Positions 44,615-53,173 of a DNA stretch of 64,000 nt are shown piece by piece. Position 1 is the first letter of the stretch; every line of letters begins with the position of its first letter. The DNA is from Frateuria flava (GTDB lineage: Bacteria; Pseudomonadota; Gammaproteobacteria; Xanthomonadales; Rhodanobacteraceae). The stretch spans positions 62,001 to 126,000 of the forward strand of contig NZ_JAGJRS010000022.1 in the NCBI RefSeq assembly GCF_017837635.1, in the 5' to 3' direction. The notes beneath the pieces were generated by a model. That model did no database searches, was not told where the DNA came from, and saw only the letters and a list, made by a program, of their open reading frames with translations. Both the position numbers and the translations under genes were made by a program.

Positions 44615-47350
44615 ATGGCCGAGATCAGTCGCAGCGCCCTGTTCGGGAAACTCAACAAGCTTGCCTACCGGGGAATCGAAAGCGCGACCGTGTTCTGCAA
44701 GCTGCGCGGCAACCCGTACGTGGAGCTGGTGCACTGGATCCACCAGATCCTGCAGCTGCAGGACTCGGACCTGCATCGCATCGTCAAGCAGTTCAATATC
44801 AATCCGTCCAACCTCGCGCGCGACGTCACCGACGCGCTGGACAAGCTTCCGCGCGGCTCCACCACCATCACCGATCTGTCCTCGAACGTCGAGGAAGCGG
44901 TCGAGCGCGGCTGGGTGTTCGCCACGCTGATGTTCGGCGAGGCGCAGGTGCGTACGGGCTACCTGATGGTCGGAGTGTTGCGCACGCGCCACCTGCGTAA
45001 CGCGCTGGTCGCCATCTCGGCCGAGTTCGACAAGATCAAGCCCGAAACGCTGGTGGAGAAGTTTGCCGAGGTGGTGTCCGGCTCGCCGGAAGATGGCCAG
45101 AATGCCAGCGACGGCTTTCAGCTGGGCGGCGCCGTTCCCGGCGAGGCCAGCGGCGCGATGGGCCCGGCGCAGATGGGCAAGCAGGAGGCACTCAAGCAGT
45201 TCACCGTCGATCTGACCGAGCAGGCCCGCCACGGCAAGATCGACCCGATCGTCGGCCGCGACGAGGAGATCCGCCAGGTCGTCGACATCCTGATGCGCCG
45301 CCGCCAGAACAACCCGATGCTGGTGGGCGAGGCCGGCGTAGGCAAGACCGCCGTGGTCGAAGGCTTTGCCCTGCGCATCGCCCAGGGGGACGTGCCGCCG
45401 CAGCTCAAGGACGTCGAACTGCGCACACTGGACGTGGGCCTGCTGCAGGCCGGCGCCAGCATGAAGGGGGAGTTCGAGAACCGCCTGCGTCAGGTGATCG
45501 AGGAAGTGCAGTCATCAGCGAGGCCGATCATCCTGTTCATCGACGAAGCGCACACCCTGGTCGGCGCGGGCGGCGCGGCGGGTACCGGCGACGCCGCCAA
45601 CCTCCTGAAACCGGCGCTGGCGCGCGGCAACCTGCGCACGGTCGGCGCCACCACCTGGGCCGAGTACAAGAAGCACATAGAAAAGGATCCCGCGCTCACA
45701 CGCCGCTTCCAGACCGTGCAGGTCGACGAGCCGAGCGAGGAGAAGGGCATCCTGATGATGCGCGGTGTCGCCAGCGTGATGGAGAAGCATCACCGCGTGC
45801 AGATCCTGGACGAGGCGCTCGAAGCGGCGGTCAAGCTCTCGCACCGCTACATCCCTGCGCGCCAGCTGCCCGACAAGGCGGTAAGCCTGCTCGATACCGC
45901 CTGCGCCCGCGTGGCGATCAGCCAGCACGCCGTGCCGCCGGAAGTGGACGACACCCGCAAGCGCATCCAGGCGCTGGAAACCGAGCTCGCCATCATCGCC
46001 CGCGAGAAGACCGTCGGCGTCGACGTGGCCGAACGCGAGGCCGCCGCCGGCGAAAAGCTGGCCGAGGCGAAGGCGCGTCTGGAAACGCTGGAGGTCAACT
46101 GGCAGGTCGAGAAGGGCCTGGTCGAAAAGATCCTCGCCATTCGTGCGCGCCTGCGTGGCGATGCCGCTCCCGTCGAGGGCACCGGCAGCGCGCTGGAGCA
46201 GGCCGCCAACGCCGAAGCTGGTGAGGTTGCCGTGGCCAGCGCCGTGCTGACCGAGGCCGAACGCGCCGCCGCGCTGGAGGAACTGAAAGGCCTGCAGGCG
46301 CAACTGTCCGAGCTGCAGGGCGAAAGCCCCCTGATCCTTCCCACCGTCGACTACGTGGCGGTCGGTTCGGTGGTGTCCGACTGGACCGGCATCCCGGTCG
46401 GCCGCATGGTCAAGAGCGAACTGGAAACGGTGATGAACCTGGCCGGCCTGATGGGCAGGCGCGTGATCGGCCAGGACCACGCGATGGAAATGATCGCCAA
46501 GCGCATCCAGACCTCCCGTGCGGGCCTGGACAATCCGAACAAGCCGATCGGCGTGTTCATGCTTGCCGGTACCTCCGGCGTGGGCAAGACCGAAACCGCA
46601 CTGGCGCTGGCCGAGGCGCTCTACGGCGGCGAGCAGAACCTGATCACGATCAACATGAGCGAGTTCCAGGAGGCGCATACCGTCTCCACCCTCAAGGGGG
46701 CGCCCCCGGGCTACGTCGGCTACGGCGAAGGTGGCGTGCTGACCGAGGCGGTGCGTCGCAAGCCGTACTCGGTGGTGCTGCTGGACGAGGTGGAGAAGGC
46801 GCACCCGGACGTCCACGAGATCTTCTTCCAGGTGTTCGACAAGGGCGTCATGGAAGACGGCGAAGGCCGCCAGATCGACTTCAAGAACACCCTGATCCTG
46901 CTCACCACCAACGCCGGCACCGACCTCATCGCCAGCCTGTGCGCCGACCCCGAACTGATGCCCGAGCCCGAGGGCATGGCCAAGGCACTGCGCGAGCCGC
47001 TGCTGAAGGTGTTCCCGCCGGCGCTGCTCGGCCGCCTGGTCACCATCCCGTACTTCCCGCTCAGCGAGACCATGCTGGGCGAGATCGTCAAGCTACAGCT
47101 CAACCGCATCAAGAAGCGCATCGAAGCGCGCTACCGCATCCCGTTCGAGTACGACCAGGACGTGGTGAGGCTCGTCGTCAGCCGCTGCACCGAGAGCGAA
47201 TCGGGCGGCCGCATGATCGACGCCATCCTGACCAACACCATGCTGCCGGACATCAGCCGCGAGTTCCTCAACCGGATGATCGAGGGCAGGCCGGTCCAGG
47301 GCGCCAAGGTTGGCGTGGACAACGGTGATTTCTCGTACGCTTTCGACTGA
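44615..47350 (+). CDS. clpV: T6SS sheath-recycling AAA+ ATPase TssH (ClpV)
   Basis: 911 residues. A double-ring ATPase that extracts TssC from contracted sheaths. N domain: [38 protein letters not shown] given in order from residue 5; first Walker [16 protein letters not shown], Walker [16 protein letters not shown]; a long middle coiled coil; second Walker [17 protein letters not shown] and [16 protein letters not shown]. The start at 44615 is preferred to 44576. It is flanked on both sides by Tse2/Tsi2-like pairs. Confidence 0.97.
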   Translation: MAEISRSALFGKLNKLAYRGIESATVFCKLRGNPYVELVHWIHQILQLQDSDLHRIVKQFNINPSNLARDVTDALDKLPRGSTTITDLSSNVEEAVERGWVFATLMFGEAQVRTGYLMVGVLRTRHLRNALVAISAEFDKIKPETLVEKFAEVVSGSPEDGQNASDGFQLGGAVPGEASGAMGPAQMGKQEALKQFTVDLTEQARHGKIDPIVGRDEEIRQVVDILMRRRQNNPMLVGEAGVGKTAVVEGFALRIAQGDVPPQLKDVELRTLDVGLLQAGASMKGEFENRLRQVIEEVQSSARPIILFIDEAHTLVGAGGAAGTGDAANLLKPALARGNLRTVGATTWAEYKKHIEKDPALTRRFQTVQVDEPSEEKGILMMRGVASVMEKHHRVQILDEALEAAVKLSHRYIPARQLPDKAVSLLDTACARVAISQHAVPPEVDDTRKRIQALETELAIIAREKTVGVDVAEREAAAGEKLAEAKARLETLEVNWQVEKGLVEKILAIRARLRGDAAPVEGTGSALEQAANAEAGEVAVASAVLTEAERAAALEELKGLQAQLSELQGESPLILPTVDYVAVGSVVSDWTGIPVGRMVKSELETVMNLAGLMGRRVIGQDHAMEMIAKRIQTSRAGLDNPNKPIGVFMLAGTSGVGKTETALALAEALYGGEQNLITINMSEFQEAHTVSTLKGAPPGYVGYGEGGVLTEAVRRKPYSVVLLDEVEKAHPDVHEIFFQVFDKGVMEDGEGRQIDFKNTLILLTTNAGTDLIASLCADPELMPEPEGMAKALREPLLKVFPPALLGRLVTIPYFPLSETMLGEIVKLQLNRIKKRIEARYRIPFEYDQDVVRLVVSRCTESESGGRMIDAILTNTMLPDISREFLNRMIEGRPVQGAKVGVDNGDFSYAFD

Positions 47351-47357
47351 GCCCGTC

Positions 47358-47822
47358 GTGACCGACTCGTTGAAAAACATCTATCGCGAGGCCGGGCGTT
47401 CGAAGTACTACTTCGACGACACGACTCCGCGCGACCTCTATCGTGGACAGAGCAGGAACGAGGCGCGCCAGGGCAGGCCCTTGCTCCATCCCAACCCGGG
47501 CTTTCGCCGGAGGGACGGCTCCGAGCGGTTGCCCGACGTAAAAATCGTCGAGCGGGACGGCAGGCAGATCGTCATCGGGTGTCGTTGCGTGTCCGGCGAT
47601 TATCGCGGCGTTTCGACATTCGACCGAACCACGGCGCTGGGCGGATTCCGCTGGTACAGGCTGCCCAAGGGGACTGCCATACCGGAAGCGATCGCGGTCA
47701 CTCAGGACTCGGATTTCAGCGACCGCGCCAACCACTTCACCCTGGCGCCCAAGGACGATATGCCGCTGGAGCTGTTCCAGATCTGGCTGAATGCCCTGGC
47801 CGAAAACCTGCAGGAGGACTGA
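47358..47822 (+). CDS. Tse2-like ADP-ribosyltransferase toxin, copy B
   Basis: 154 residues from a GTG start 7 bp after clpV; an earlier ATG (47310) lies inside clpV. It is divergent from copy A but keeps the Tse2 pattern: DLYRGQ near the start (LYRAVF), LLHPNPGFRRRDG, RGVSTFDR (83-90, like GGTSVFDR), YRLPKGTAIPE, RANHFTLAPKDDMPLELFQIWLNAL. No good ribosome site is seen, so expression may rely on coupling to clpV. The paired immunity gene is 8 bp downstream. The catalytic motif is less certain than in copy A (Gly-Val in place of Gly-Thr). Confidence 0.72.
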   Translation: MTDSLKNIYREAGRSKYYFDDTTPRDLYRGQSRNEARQGRPLLHPNPGFRRRDGSERLPDVKIVERDGRQIVIGCRCVSGDYRGVSTFDRTTALGGFRWYRLPKGTAIPEAIAVTQDSDFSDRANHFTLAPKDDMPLELFQIWLNALAENLQED

Positions 47823-47830
47823 GAACGTCC

Positions 47831-48061
47831 ATGGATATATCGATACAGACGCTCATGCTCGCCATCAAGGCCATGCAGCGCGACGCGGTGTGGCACGAGC
47901 AGCGTGCATGCGACGATCAACTGAATGACGAGGACGCCGAATACTACGGCCAGTACGCGCTGGACCTGTCTCGCGCCCTGAGCGAACTGGGCACCGTGTA
48001 CGAAGTGGCGAGGAAACGGCATCCCGATAGCCCTTCCATCGACGACCTGTTGGCCGGGTAG
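47831..48061 (+). CDS. Tsi2-like immunity protein, copy B
   Basis: 76 residues, acidic. It shares with copy A the opening ISIQTLMLAIKAMQRDAVWHE (ISIHTLTMSVLAVQARIEELQ in A) and the pattern of the rest: QYALDLSRALSELGTVYEVA and SIDDLLAG. The strong divergence between the two immunity proteins mirrors that between the two toxins, as expected for cognate pairs. It lies 8 bp after the copy B toxin. After its stop comes a 276-bp stretch without a convincing gene. Confidence 0.7.
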   Translation: MDISIQTLMLAIKAMQRDAVWHEQRACDDQLNDEDAEYYGQYALDLSRALSELGTVYEVARKRHPDSPSIDDLLAG

Positions 48062-48337
48062 CCCATGGGCACGCGCAGGCCGAACCGCGCATCGTGTACC
48101 CGTAACCGCCCACGACTGGCGGAAGCGGCAAGCCTGGATGTAAGCCGTCTGCCTGCTATGGCTCACCCGGCCGCACGCATGGGGACAACGGTTTTTTTGC
48201 AGTCGATTGCAGCCACACACTGTGCGATGCGGGCGCGCGTGGCTTTAGCCGAGTGGGTTTGCCCACGCCTGCAAGCTTCGCCTGATCCGCTTATTACTTT
48301 CCGAAAGCCAACACACAACCACTAGAAGGGGAGCGTC

Positions 48338-48550
48338 ATGCCTGGACACGGCAATTGTTATCTGGTGATCAACGCGGGTGCCAATACGTACTACCGCTAC
48401 ATCAAGAAATATTCCGACGCACAGGAAAAGGCATTCATCGTGGATGCAAAGCTGGCCGAAGTGGGCGGCAATGCGGGGATGGCCGCCACGGTGCGTGTGG
48501 GAGCCATCCAGCGCAAGACCACCGAGCCGACCAACGGAACGGAAATCTGA
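48338..48550 (+). CDS. Small hypothetical protein in a low-GC stretch of the T6SS cluster
   Basis: 70 residues, not recognised, starting MPGHGNCYLVINAGANTYYR. A good ribosome site (AGAAGGGGAG) precedes the ATG. No signal peptide or membrane segment. GC is visibly lower than in the structural genes (31 of 60 G or C in the line at 48361), which points to transfer. It could be an immunity or adaptor gene for the nuclease that begins 240 bp downstream, but nothing in the sequence proves it. Confidence 0.5.
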   Translation: MPGHGNCYLVINAGANTYYRYIKKYSDAQEKAFIVDAKLAEVGGNAGMAATVRVGAIQRKTTEPTNGTEI

Positions 48551-48789
48551 TTTTTTGCACCAGGCAGGGATGGCAGGCGGCGGTTGCCACGCGCCTGCGG
48601 TCCCTGCGGTGGCACGCGACCCGTGGCCTTTGCCGTTGGTAGGGGTAGCGATATCCCCGACGCCATTCCACCTGCGGATGACGGCGGTTCGAGGCGCGGA
48701 CCATGGACATGCGGCGCCGCGCCCCTGTTTCCGGTCACCGCTTTGCGGATCGATCGGGCACGACCATTTCAAATGCGTAGGAGAAAGTG

Positions 48790-49755
48790 ATGTGGGGTTG
48801 GGACGATTGGTCGAAGAAGCGTTTGATGATTCAGCGCGAACAGTTCCAGCAGGCGGGGCGTTTCCGGCTACGACCGTCCAAGGTGCTGGGTTTGATCCAC
48901 CTGACCGGCAAGAAGCGCAGCGCCGCGAACGCACAGCCACTGGCCTACAACTTTCAGGCTGACCAATACGAAGGGCGCCTCTTCAATACCGAGGCGGGCC
49001 ACATCTTCGGCCTGAGGCTGGGTGGGGTCAACGAATCGGAGAATGTCGTTCCCATGTTTGCACACGTCAACCGGCGTGATTTTCGCGAACTGGAGCGGCA
49101 GGTCGAGGCCCGCTACACCGCCGGAAGCAGTCACGGTTTATGCATCAGCCTGGCCTACGGCGACGCCGACGAACCGCGGATGCCGACCCAGATAAACGTG
49201 CAGATGCTGCGCGACATGGCCATCCGCGACGACGGTACCTTCGATGGCCATATCGTCTATTCGACCGGCATCCGGCAGGACGTGCCGGTGGTGACGCGTA
49301 TCGCGATCGATGCGCACATGCAAGCGGCCTTCGAGCAGGCTCGTTCGGCGGTGGCGAAAGGATGGCGGTTGGAGCAGGTAGGGAACGTTAACAGCGCGGG
49401 GCTGCCGCCTGAGGGACGCAGACCCTATGCGTTCCTGGATTACCTGGTATTCAATCCAAACGATACCGTCTCCATGGACGGCATCGGCCAGTTTGCTCGG
49501 TTCCAGAAATTTTCCAAGGCGCAGCGCAGCCTGGTTGCGCTGGCCAATCGCTATTCGCAGCCAGGGGCGCGGCTGGGCGAGTGCTGGAGCGACGAGGCGG
49601 ACGATCCGGTCAAAACGGCGCTGCTCGACCTGGGGTCGGATTCGGGCGTCGAGATCGACCATATTGTCCCGATGAGTCGCGGCGGCTACAACGCCTTCAG
49701 CAATGCCCAGGTGACGAGTCGTAAGTTCAACGGCTCGAAGAACAACAACGTATAG
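48790..49755 (+). CDS. Candidate T6SS effector with two nuclease motifs (Endonuclea_NS_2-like and HNH)
   Basis: 321 residues. Motif 1: NTEAGHIFGLRLGG (66-79) with His71, then NESENVVPMFAHVNRRDF (81-98, Asn85 and Asn94) and Glu102, matching the DNA/RNA non-specific endonuclease pattern (RGH, N, N, E). Motif 2: VEIDHIVPMSRGGYNAFSNA (287-306) with Asp290, His291, Asn305 and NGSKNN (314-319), a good HNH nuclease. The middle (105-285) is unassigned. No signal peptide, so it would be loaded from the cytoplasm. Surrounded by T6SS genes, so a DNA- or RNA-cutting toxin is likely; which motif is active is unknown. GTG at 48787 is an alternative start. Confidence 0.75.
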   Translation: MWGWDDWSKKRLMIQREQFQQAGRFRLRPSKVLGLIHLTGKKRSAANAQPLAYNFQADQYEGRLFNTEAGHIFGLRLGGVNESENVVPMFAHVNRRDFRELERQVEARYTAGSSHGLCISLAYGDADEPRMPTQINVQMLRDMAIRDDGTFDGHIVYSTGIRQDVPVVTRIAIDAHMQAAFEQARSAVAKGWRLEQVGNVNSAGLPPEGRRPYAFLDYLVFNPNDTVSMDGIGQFARFQKFSKAQRSLVALANRYSQPGARLGECWSDEADDPVKTALLDLGSDSGVEIDHIVPMSRGGYNAFSNAQVTSRKFNGSKNNNV

Positions 49756-49986
49756 ATCCGCTGGCGAATTGGAACGCGCCTTTTCGCACCGGTAAGCCAC
49801 CGCCCGTTTCTCTTTGCCGCGGGGGGGCGCTTTCGTGACATCGGGCGCTGCCGGGCGGAAGCGCCAGGACCGCGCCAGCCCGCCGGCATCGGCATCCAGG
49901 GAGGAGCCACTGACGCTTTGCAGTTTCCTTCGGGGGCGTCCCGGCAAACGCCGCTGCTTTGAACCTCAACCGACAAAGGGCAAGCC

Positions 49987-50364
49987 GTGAACGAAGACAA
50001 GCCAAGCCCCAGCCGTCCTTCGCCCCCGGCCGTCGAACCCATCGTGCATCGGGGGGTGCGCTATGAACAGGACATGCAGGCTTATCGGCATGGCGGCACC
50101 CAATCTGGGGGCTATCTCGTCGCTGTCGATCAGGCGAATGGCGAGCGCCTGTGGGTGCTCAAGGTCTACGAAGTGCCGAGCCAGGATGCCGCGGGCGTGA
50201 GCACGCCAGGCCGCTATTTCAAGAGCATGCGACTGCTGCCCGACGGCAGGTCGATCGAGATTCACAGCGAAACGGGCGACAGATACACGGTGGACCTGCG
50301 AAAGCGGGCCGCGACGTGGACAAGCGGCCCGGACAGCCGCGGCGAAGCACAGGACCGCCAATGA
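49987..50364 (+). CDS. Uncharacterised protein after the nuclease gene, possible immunity protein
   Basis: 125 residues from a GTG start. A conserved-looking core reads YLVAVDQANGERLWVLKVYEVPSQD, then GRYFKSMRLLPDGRSIEIHSETGDRYTVDLRKRAATW; similar short proteins occur in proteobacterial toxin loci, but I recall no function. No signal or membrane segment, so it is cytoplasmic, where an immunity protein against a nuclease would be needed. The following 50-codon ORF overlaps its stop by 4 bp. The link to the nuclease is position only (231 bp gap). Confidence 0.55.
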   Translation: MNEDKPSPSRPSPPAVEPIVHRGVRYEQDMQAYRHGGTQSGGYLVAVDQANGERLWVLKVYEVPSQDAAGVSTPGRYFKSMRLLPDGRSIEIHSETGDRYTVDLRKRAATWTSGPDSRGEAQDRQ

Positions 50365-50513
50365 AGCCATACGGTCCGAATCCTGTTTCGTTCCTGCCGC
50401 GCGTGCGTACGCAACGATCACGACCAAGACCGGGTTGGGCCTTCGTGCCGTGCTGGTATGGCCGTGCACTGCATGCCGGCTACCTGTCCGAGTGGGACGC
50501 GGCGGGGGTTTAG
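50361..50513 (+). CDS. Small coupled ORF, hypothetical
   Basis: 50 codons, reading MKPYGPNPVSFLPRVRTQRS then RPRPGWAFVPCWYGRALHAG and YLSEWDAAGV. The ATG overlaps the preceding stop (ATGA), the arrangement of translationally coupled genes, and this is the main support. Rich in Arg, Pro and Trp. No family is recognised; it could be spurious. Confidence 0.35.
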   Translation: MKPYGPNPVSFLPRVRTQRSRPRPGWAFVPCWYGRALHAGYLSEWDAAGV

Positions 50514-50617
50514 GAGTAAACGGCCGGGAGCGCACAGCGCGCGCCATGGCACCGACTTGCGCGCGAGCGGGCCGCCCGCAACCGCGTTCATTACGCGCCA
50601 CTACGGGGGAACCACCT

Positions 50618-51631
50618 ATGCCGACCGCAACATTGAGCGTCGAGGAATTTCGGGCACTGGGCGAACTGGCCAAGGCACGCAGGCAGTTGCTGGTGAACAT
50701 GTTCGCCGGGACCCAGCTGAAGTTCGGCATGACCAGCCGGCTTTCGTCGGCCAAGCAACTGCTGGCCAGCGGCAAGAAGGTCGTGTCCTCGACCGAAAAG
50801 CTGGTCAAGGGTGGCAAGACCGCCGGCAAGCTGGCCAGTCTGCCGGGCATGCGGGAGGCGGTCAGCGACTTCATCGTCGAGTGCGCGGACGTCTCCGGCA
50901 TCGAGGATGTCATCGAGGCGGTGTCTGGCGAGGTCCTGTCCGAGCTGGTGGCCGAGATCACGCCGTTCCTGGGCGTAGTCACCAGTGGCGTAAAGCTGGT
51001 CAAGGCGGGCAAGGCCGTCGCCCAGGACGGTTACAACCTCTACAAGAGCGGCGACTACAAGCAGGGATTTCGTTCCGGCGATCCCTACGCGGCGGCGGAG
51101 GCCATCCAGATCATCATCAAGCGTGACCTGGCGCGGCACTCGGTCAAGCTGGGGCAGCAGAGCGTTGCCACCGGTGCCAAGATCGCCGGCCTGTTTGCCG
51201 ACTTCGGCACCGCCACCACCGCCGGTATCGGCGCGGCCAATGCGCTGGCCAGCCTGGGACTGCAACTGTTCTCGCTGGGTCTGGACATCAAGGACATGCG
51301 CGCCGGCAACAAGCGCCTGGCCACGCCCAACACACTCGACCTGACGGTATTCAACGAATGCCCGGTGCTGGGTTGCTACCTGCTGACCTGCGCCGATACC
51401 TCCTCGGTGGCGAACATGTTCGTGGCGGATATCGGCCTGCCAGGCTGGATGGATCGCGTGGAGCAGATGAAGAAGAAGCAGATGGACCCGATGCTCAAGA
51501 TCGCCACCAAGAACATCCAGGGCTCGCGCCTCCAGCTGGAGGGGCTCAGCAGTAACAAGGGCACGCATTCGAAAAAGGGGTTCTTCGCGGGCGTCAAAAG
51601 CAAGGCGCTCAAGCAGGTCGGGCTGGCCTGA
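50618..51631 (+). CDS. Unrecognised protein with two hydrophobic segments, upstream of PAAR
   Basis: 337 residues. Two hydrophobic stretches, VLSELVAEITPFLGVVTSGV (106-125) and the longer AKIAGLFADFGTATTAGIGA to FSLGL (187-221), lie between Lys-rich helical parts; the C-terminus is basic (KKGFFAGVKSKALKQ). No signal peptide. Such a layout, in the cargo zone between a nuclease and PAAR, resembles membrane-active effectors or their chaperones, but no family is recognised. A pore-forming effector, an adaptor and an immunity protein are all possible. The start at 50618 follows a purine-rich TACGGGGGAA. Confidence 0.5.
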   Translation: MPTATLSVEEFRALGELAKARRQLLVNMFAGTQLKFGMTSRLSSAKQLLASGKKVVSSTEKLVKGGKTAGKLASLPGMREAVSDFIVECADVSGIEDVIEAVSGEVLSELVAEITPFLGVVTSGVKLVKAGKAVAQDGYNLYKSGDYKQGFRSGDPYAAAEAIQIIIKRDLARHSVKLGQQSVATGAKIAGLFADFGTATTAGIGAANALASLGLQLFSLGLDIKDMRAGNKRLATPNTLDLTVFNECPVLGCYLLTCADTSSVANMFVADIGLPGWMDRVEQMKKKQMDPMLKIATKNIQGSRLQLEGLSSNKGTHSKKGFFAGVKSKALKQVGLA

Positions 51632-51870
51632 ACTCCGGCGTGAAGAAGGCGTGACCAGATTCGCCACGGTTTTACGGATTCACCTATAGGCAACGCTGGC
51701 CGGCCCGGCCAGCGTGCCGCCACCAGGGGGAGCCCGCCAGCGTCGCCGGCGGCCGGAAATCCAGGCTGGAAGCCGTTCCCGGTGGATCCGGACTGCCGAT
51801 GAGCACATCGGCGGGCCGGCGCGGCGCGTGGCCGCATGTTCGGGCCGGCAACCTTAAGCCGAGGAATCGC

Positions 51871-52158
51871 ATGCAGCCCGCCGCCCGCCTCACCGACATG
51901 CATGTCTGCCCGATGGTCACCGGCGTCGTGCCCCACGTGGGCGGTCCGATCGCCGCGCCCGGCGCACCCACGGTGCTGATCGGCGGCCTGCCGGCGGCCC
52001 GCCTGGGCGACATCGCGACCTGTGTGGGCCCGCCCGACAGCATCGTCCTGGGCTCGCCCAAGGTCCTGATCGACGGTCAGCCGGCTGCGCGCATGGGGGA
52101 CAGCTGCGCACACGGCGGCACGATCGTGCTCGGCTGCTTCAAGGTATTGATTGGTTGA
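51871..52158 (+). CDS. PAAR-domain spike tip protein
   Basis: 95 residues, a single PAAR domain with no extension. PAAR proteins sharpen the VgrG spike and carry effectors. Pattern: AARLTDMHVCPMVTG, VPHVGGPIAAPGAPTVLIGG, PAARLGDIATCVGPPDSIVLGS, and PAARMGDSCAHGGTIVLG, with the Cys and His residues expected to bind zinc at the tip. GAGGA (51861-51865) precedes the start. 239 bp after the hydrophobic protein, 1 kb before vgrG. Confidence 0.93.
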   Translation: MQPAARLTDMHVCPMVTGVVPHVGGPIAAPGAPTVLIGGLPAARLGDIATCVGPPDSIVLGSPKVLIDGQPAARMGDSCAHGGTIVLGCFKVLIG

Positions 52159-52316
52159 TGGACGCCGCGGCTGTGCGAGCTTTGTCCGGTTTCACGTCTG
52201 CCCAGATACGGGGCGATGGCTCCGCGTCCCTGTGGGACAGGTGTTCGTTGGCCCACGGGTTGCACCTCCATGGTCGGCAGAAGGTGGCATTCCCCTCGAG
52301 CAGGCTGGCGGGCCGC

Positions 52317-52808
52317 TCAGGGGCAATTGCCGCCGTTGAGCGCGTTGTCCGCATCGCAGCGCAGGCTTTTGCCGAGCGTATCCAGGCGACCTTCGACCGG
52401 CCCGTGGCAGGCCACTTCGTGATCGGTTCCCTCGGCGGTGGTCACGCGCACGCCGGCGCTGCGGTGGCCGTCTTCGCTGTCGTCGAACAAGGCGTAGTCG
52501 ACCCCGCTGCGGCTGAAACCCACTTCGCTGCGCTCGGTCCGGTAGCGCGTGTAGTGTGCGTAACCGAGCTGTTGCGAGCCCTGCCAGGCATCTTCCGGAA
52601 AAGCCAATTCCACCTTGTCCGCCTTGCCGTAGCGGTACTGCATCGCGCCCAGGCTGCCGCACAGGCTGATCGTCGTGTGCTGCGCAGTCCGGCAGCTGAA
52701 GTAGGTGGTTTCGCCGGCGCGGCACAGGCCCGCCGCGAGCGAGCTGGCCGGTCCGACGCAGGCGCTGGCGAGCAGCGAGGCGATCGAAAGAACGACAACG
52801 CGTTTCAT
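52317..52808 (-). CDS. Secreted cysteine-rich protein, opposite strand in the cargo zone
   Basis: 163 residues, the only leftward gene among the T6SS genes. A signal peptide (VVVLSIASLLASACVGPASS region, residues 4-23) is followed by six cysteines (in GLC, FSC, SLC, VAC, LRC, GNC), so disulfides in the periplasm are likely. The middle reads LQYRYGK-like AMQYRYGKADKVELAFP. Homologues are common in proteobacteria without function. A periplasmic location would suit an immunity protein against a wall- or membrane-acting effector; this is guesswork from context. Confidence 0.6.
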   Translation of the reverse strand: MKRVVVLSIASLLASACVGPASSLAAGLCRAGETTYFSCRTAQHTTISLCGSLGAMQYRYGKADKVELAFPEDAWQGSQQLGYAHYTRYRTERSEVGFSRSGVDYALFDDSEDGHRSAGVRVTTAEGTDHEVACHGPVEGRLDTLGKSLRCDADNALNGGNCP

Positions 52809-53173
52809 GGCTTGGACCTGTGGTCGGTGAGGCACATGCGGAACCGGAATGACCCATCCGGCCCGGTGGCGCCGGCGCGCGCCGGTGCCTGCGACGTCGT
52901 GCCCGGCAGCGGCATCGTGGCGAACCACCGCACGGCACCGGTCGGGCGGCGCAGCCCCTCGGTGGCCAGGGGATCGGAAATGCGCGAATGGAACATGCCG
53001 GTTTCGCTCGCGGGGAAGGGATCGGGGAACCCCGCTGGCGCGTATGCGTGGGCGGCACGGCGGTCATCCCTGCTGCCGGGCGTGCGCCGCTCTTATAGCA
53101 GTTTTTTTGCCGCGGTCGCGTTCGGTGCGCGCACGGCAGCCATGACGTCGCGTTGCGCACACAGGAAGGACCC
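52809..53173 (+). other. Gene-free stretch before vgrG
   Basis: 365 bp with no convincing gene. It must hold the promoters of the leftward secreted gene and perhaps of vgrG. TATAGC at 53094-53099 followed by GTTTTTTT is the only promoter- or terminator-like sequence I see. No strong palindrome. Confidence 0.4.

Noticed and set aside
48065-48325. 86-codon forward frame after the second Tsi2-like gene
   Set aside because: Weak start, no ribosome site, composition unlike neighbours, no recognisable pattern.
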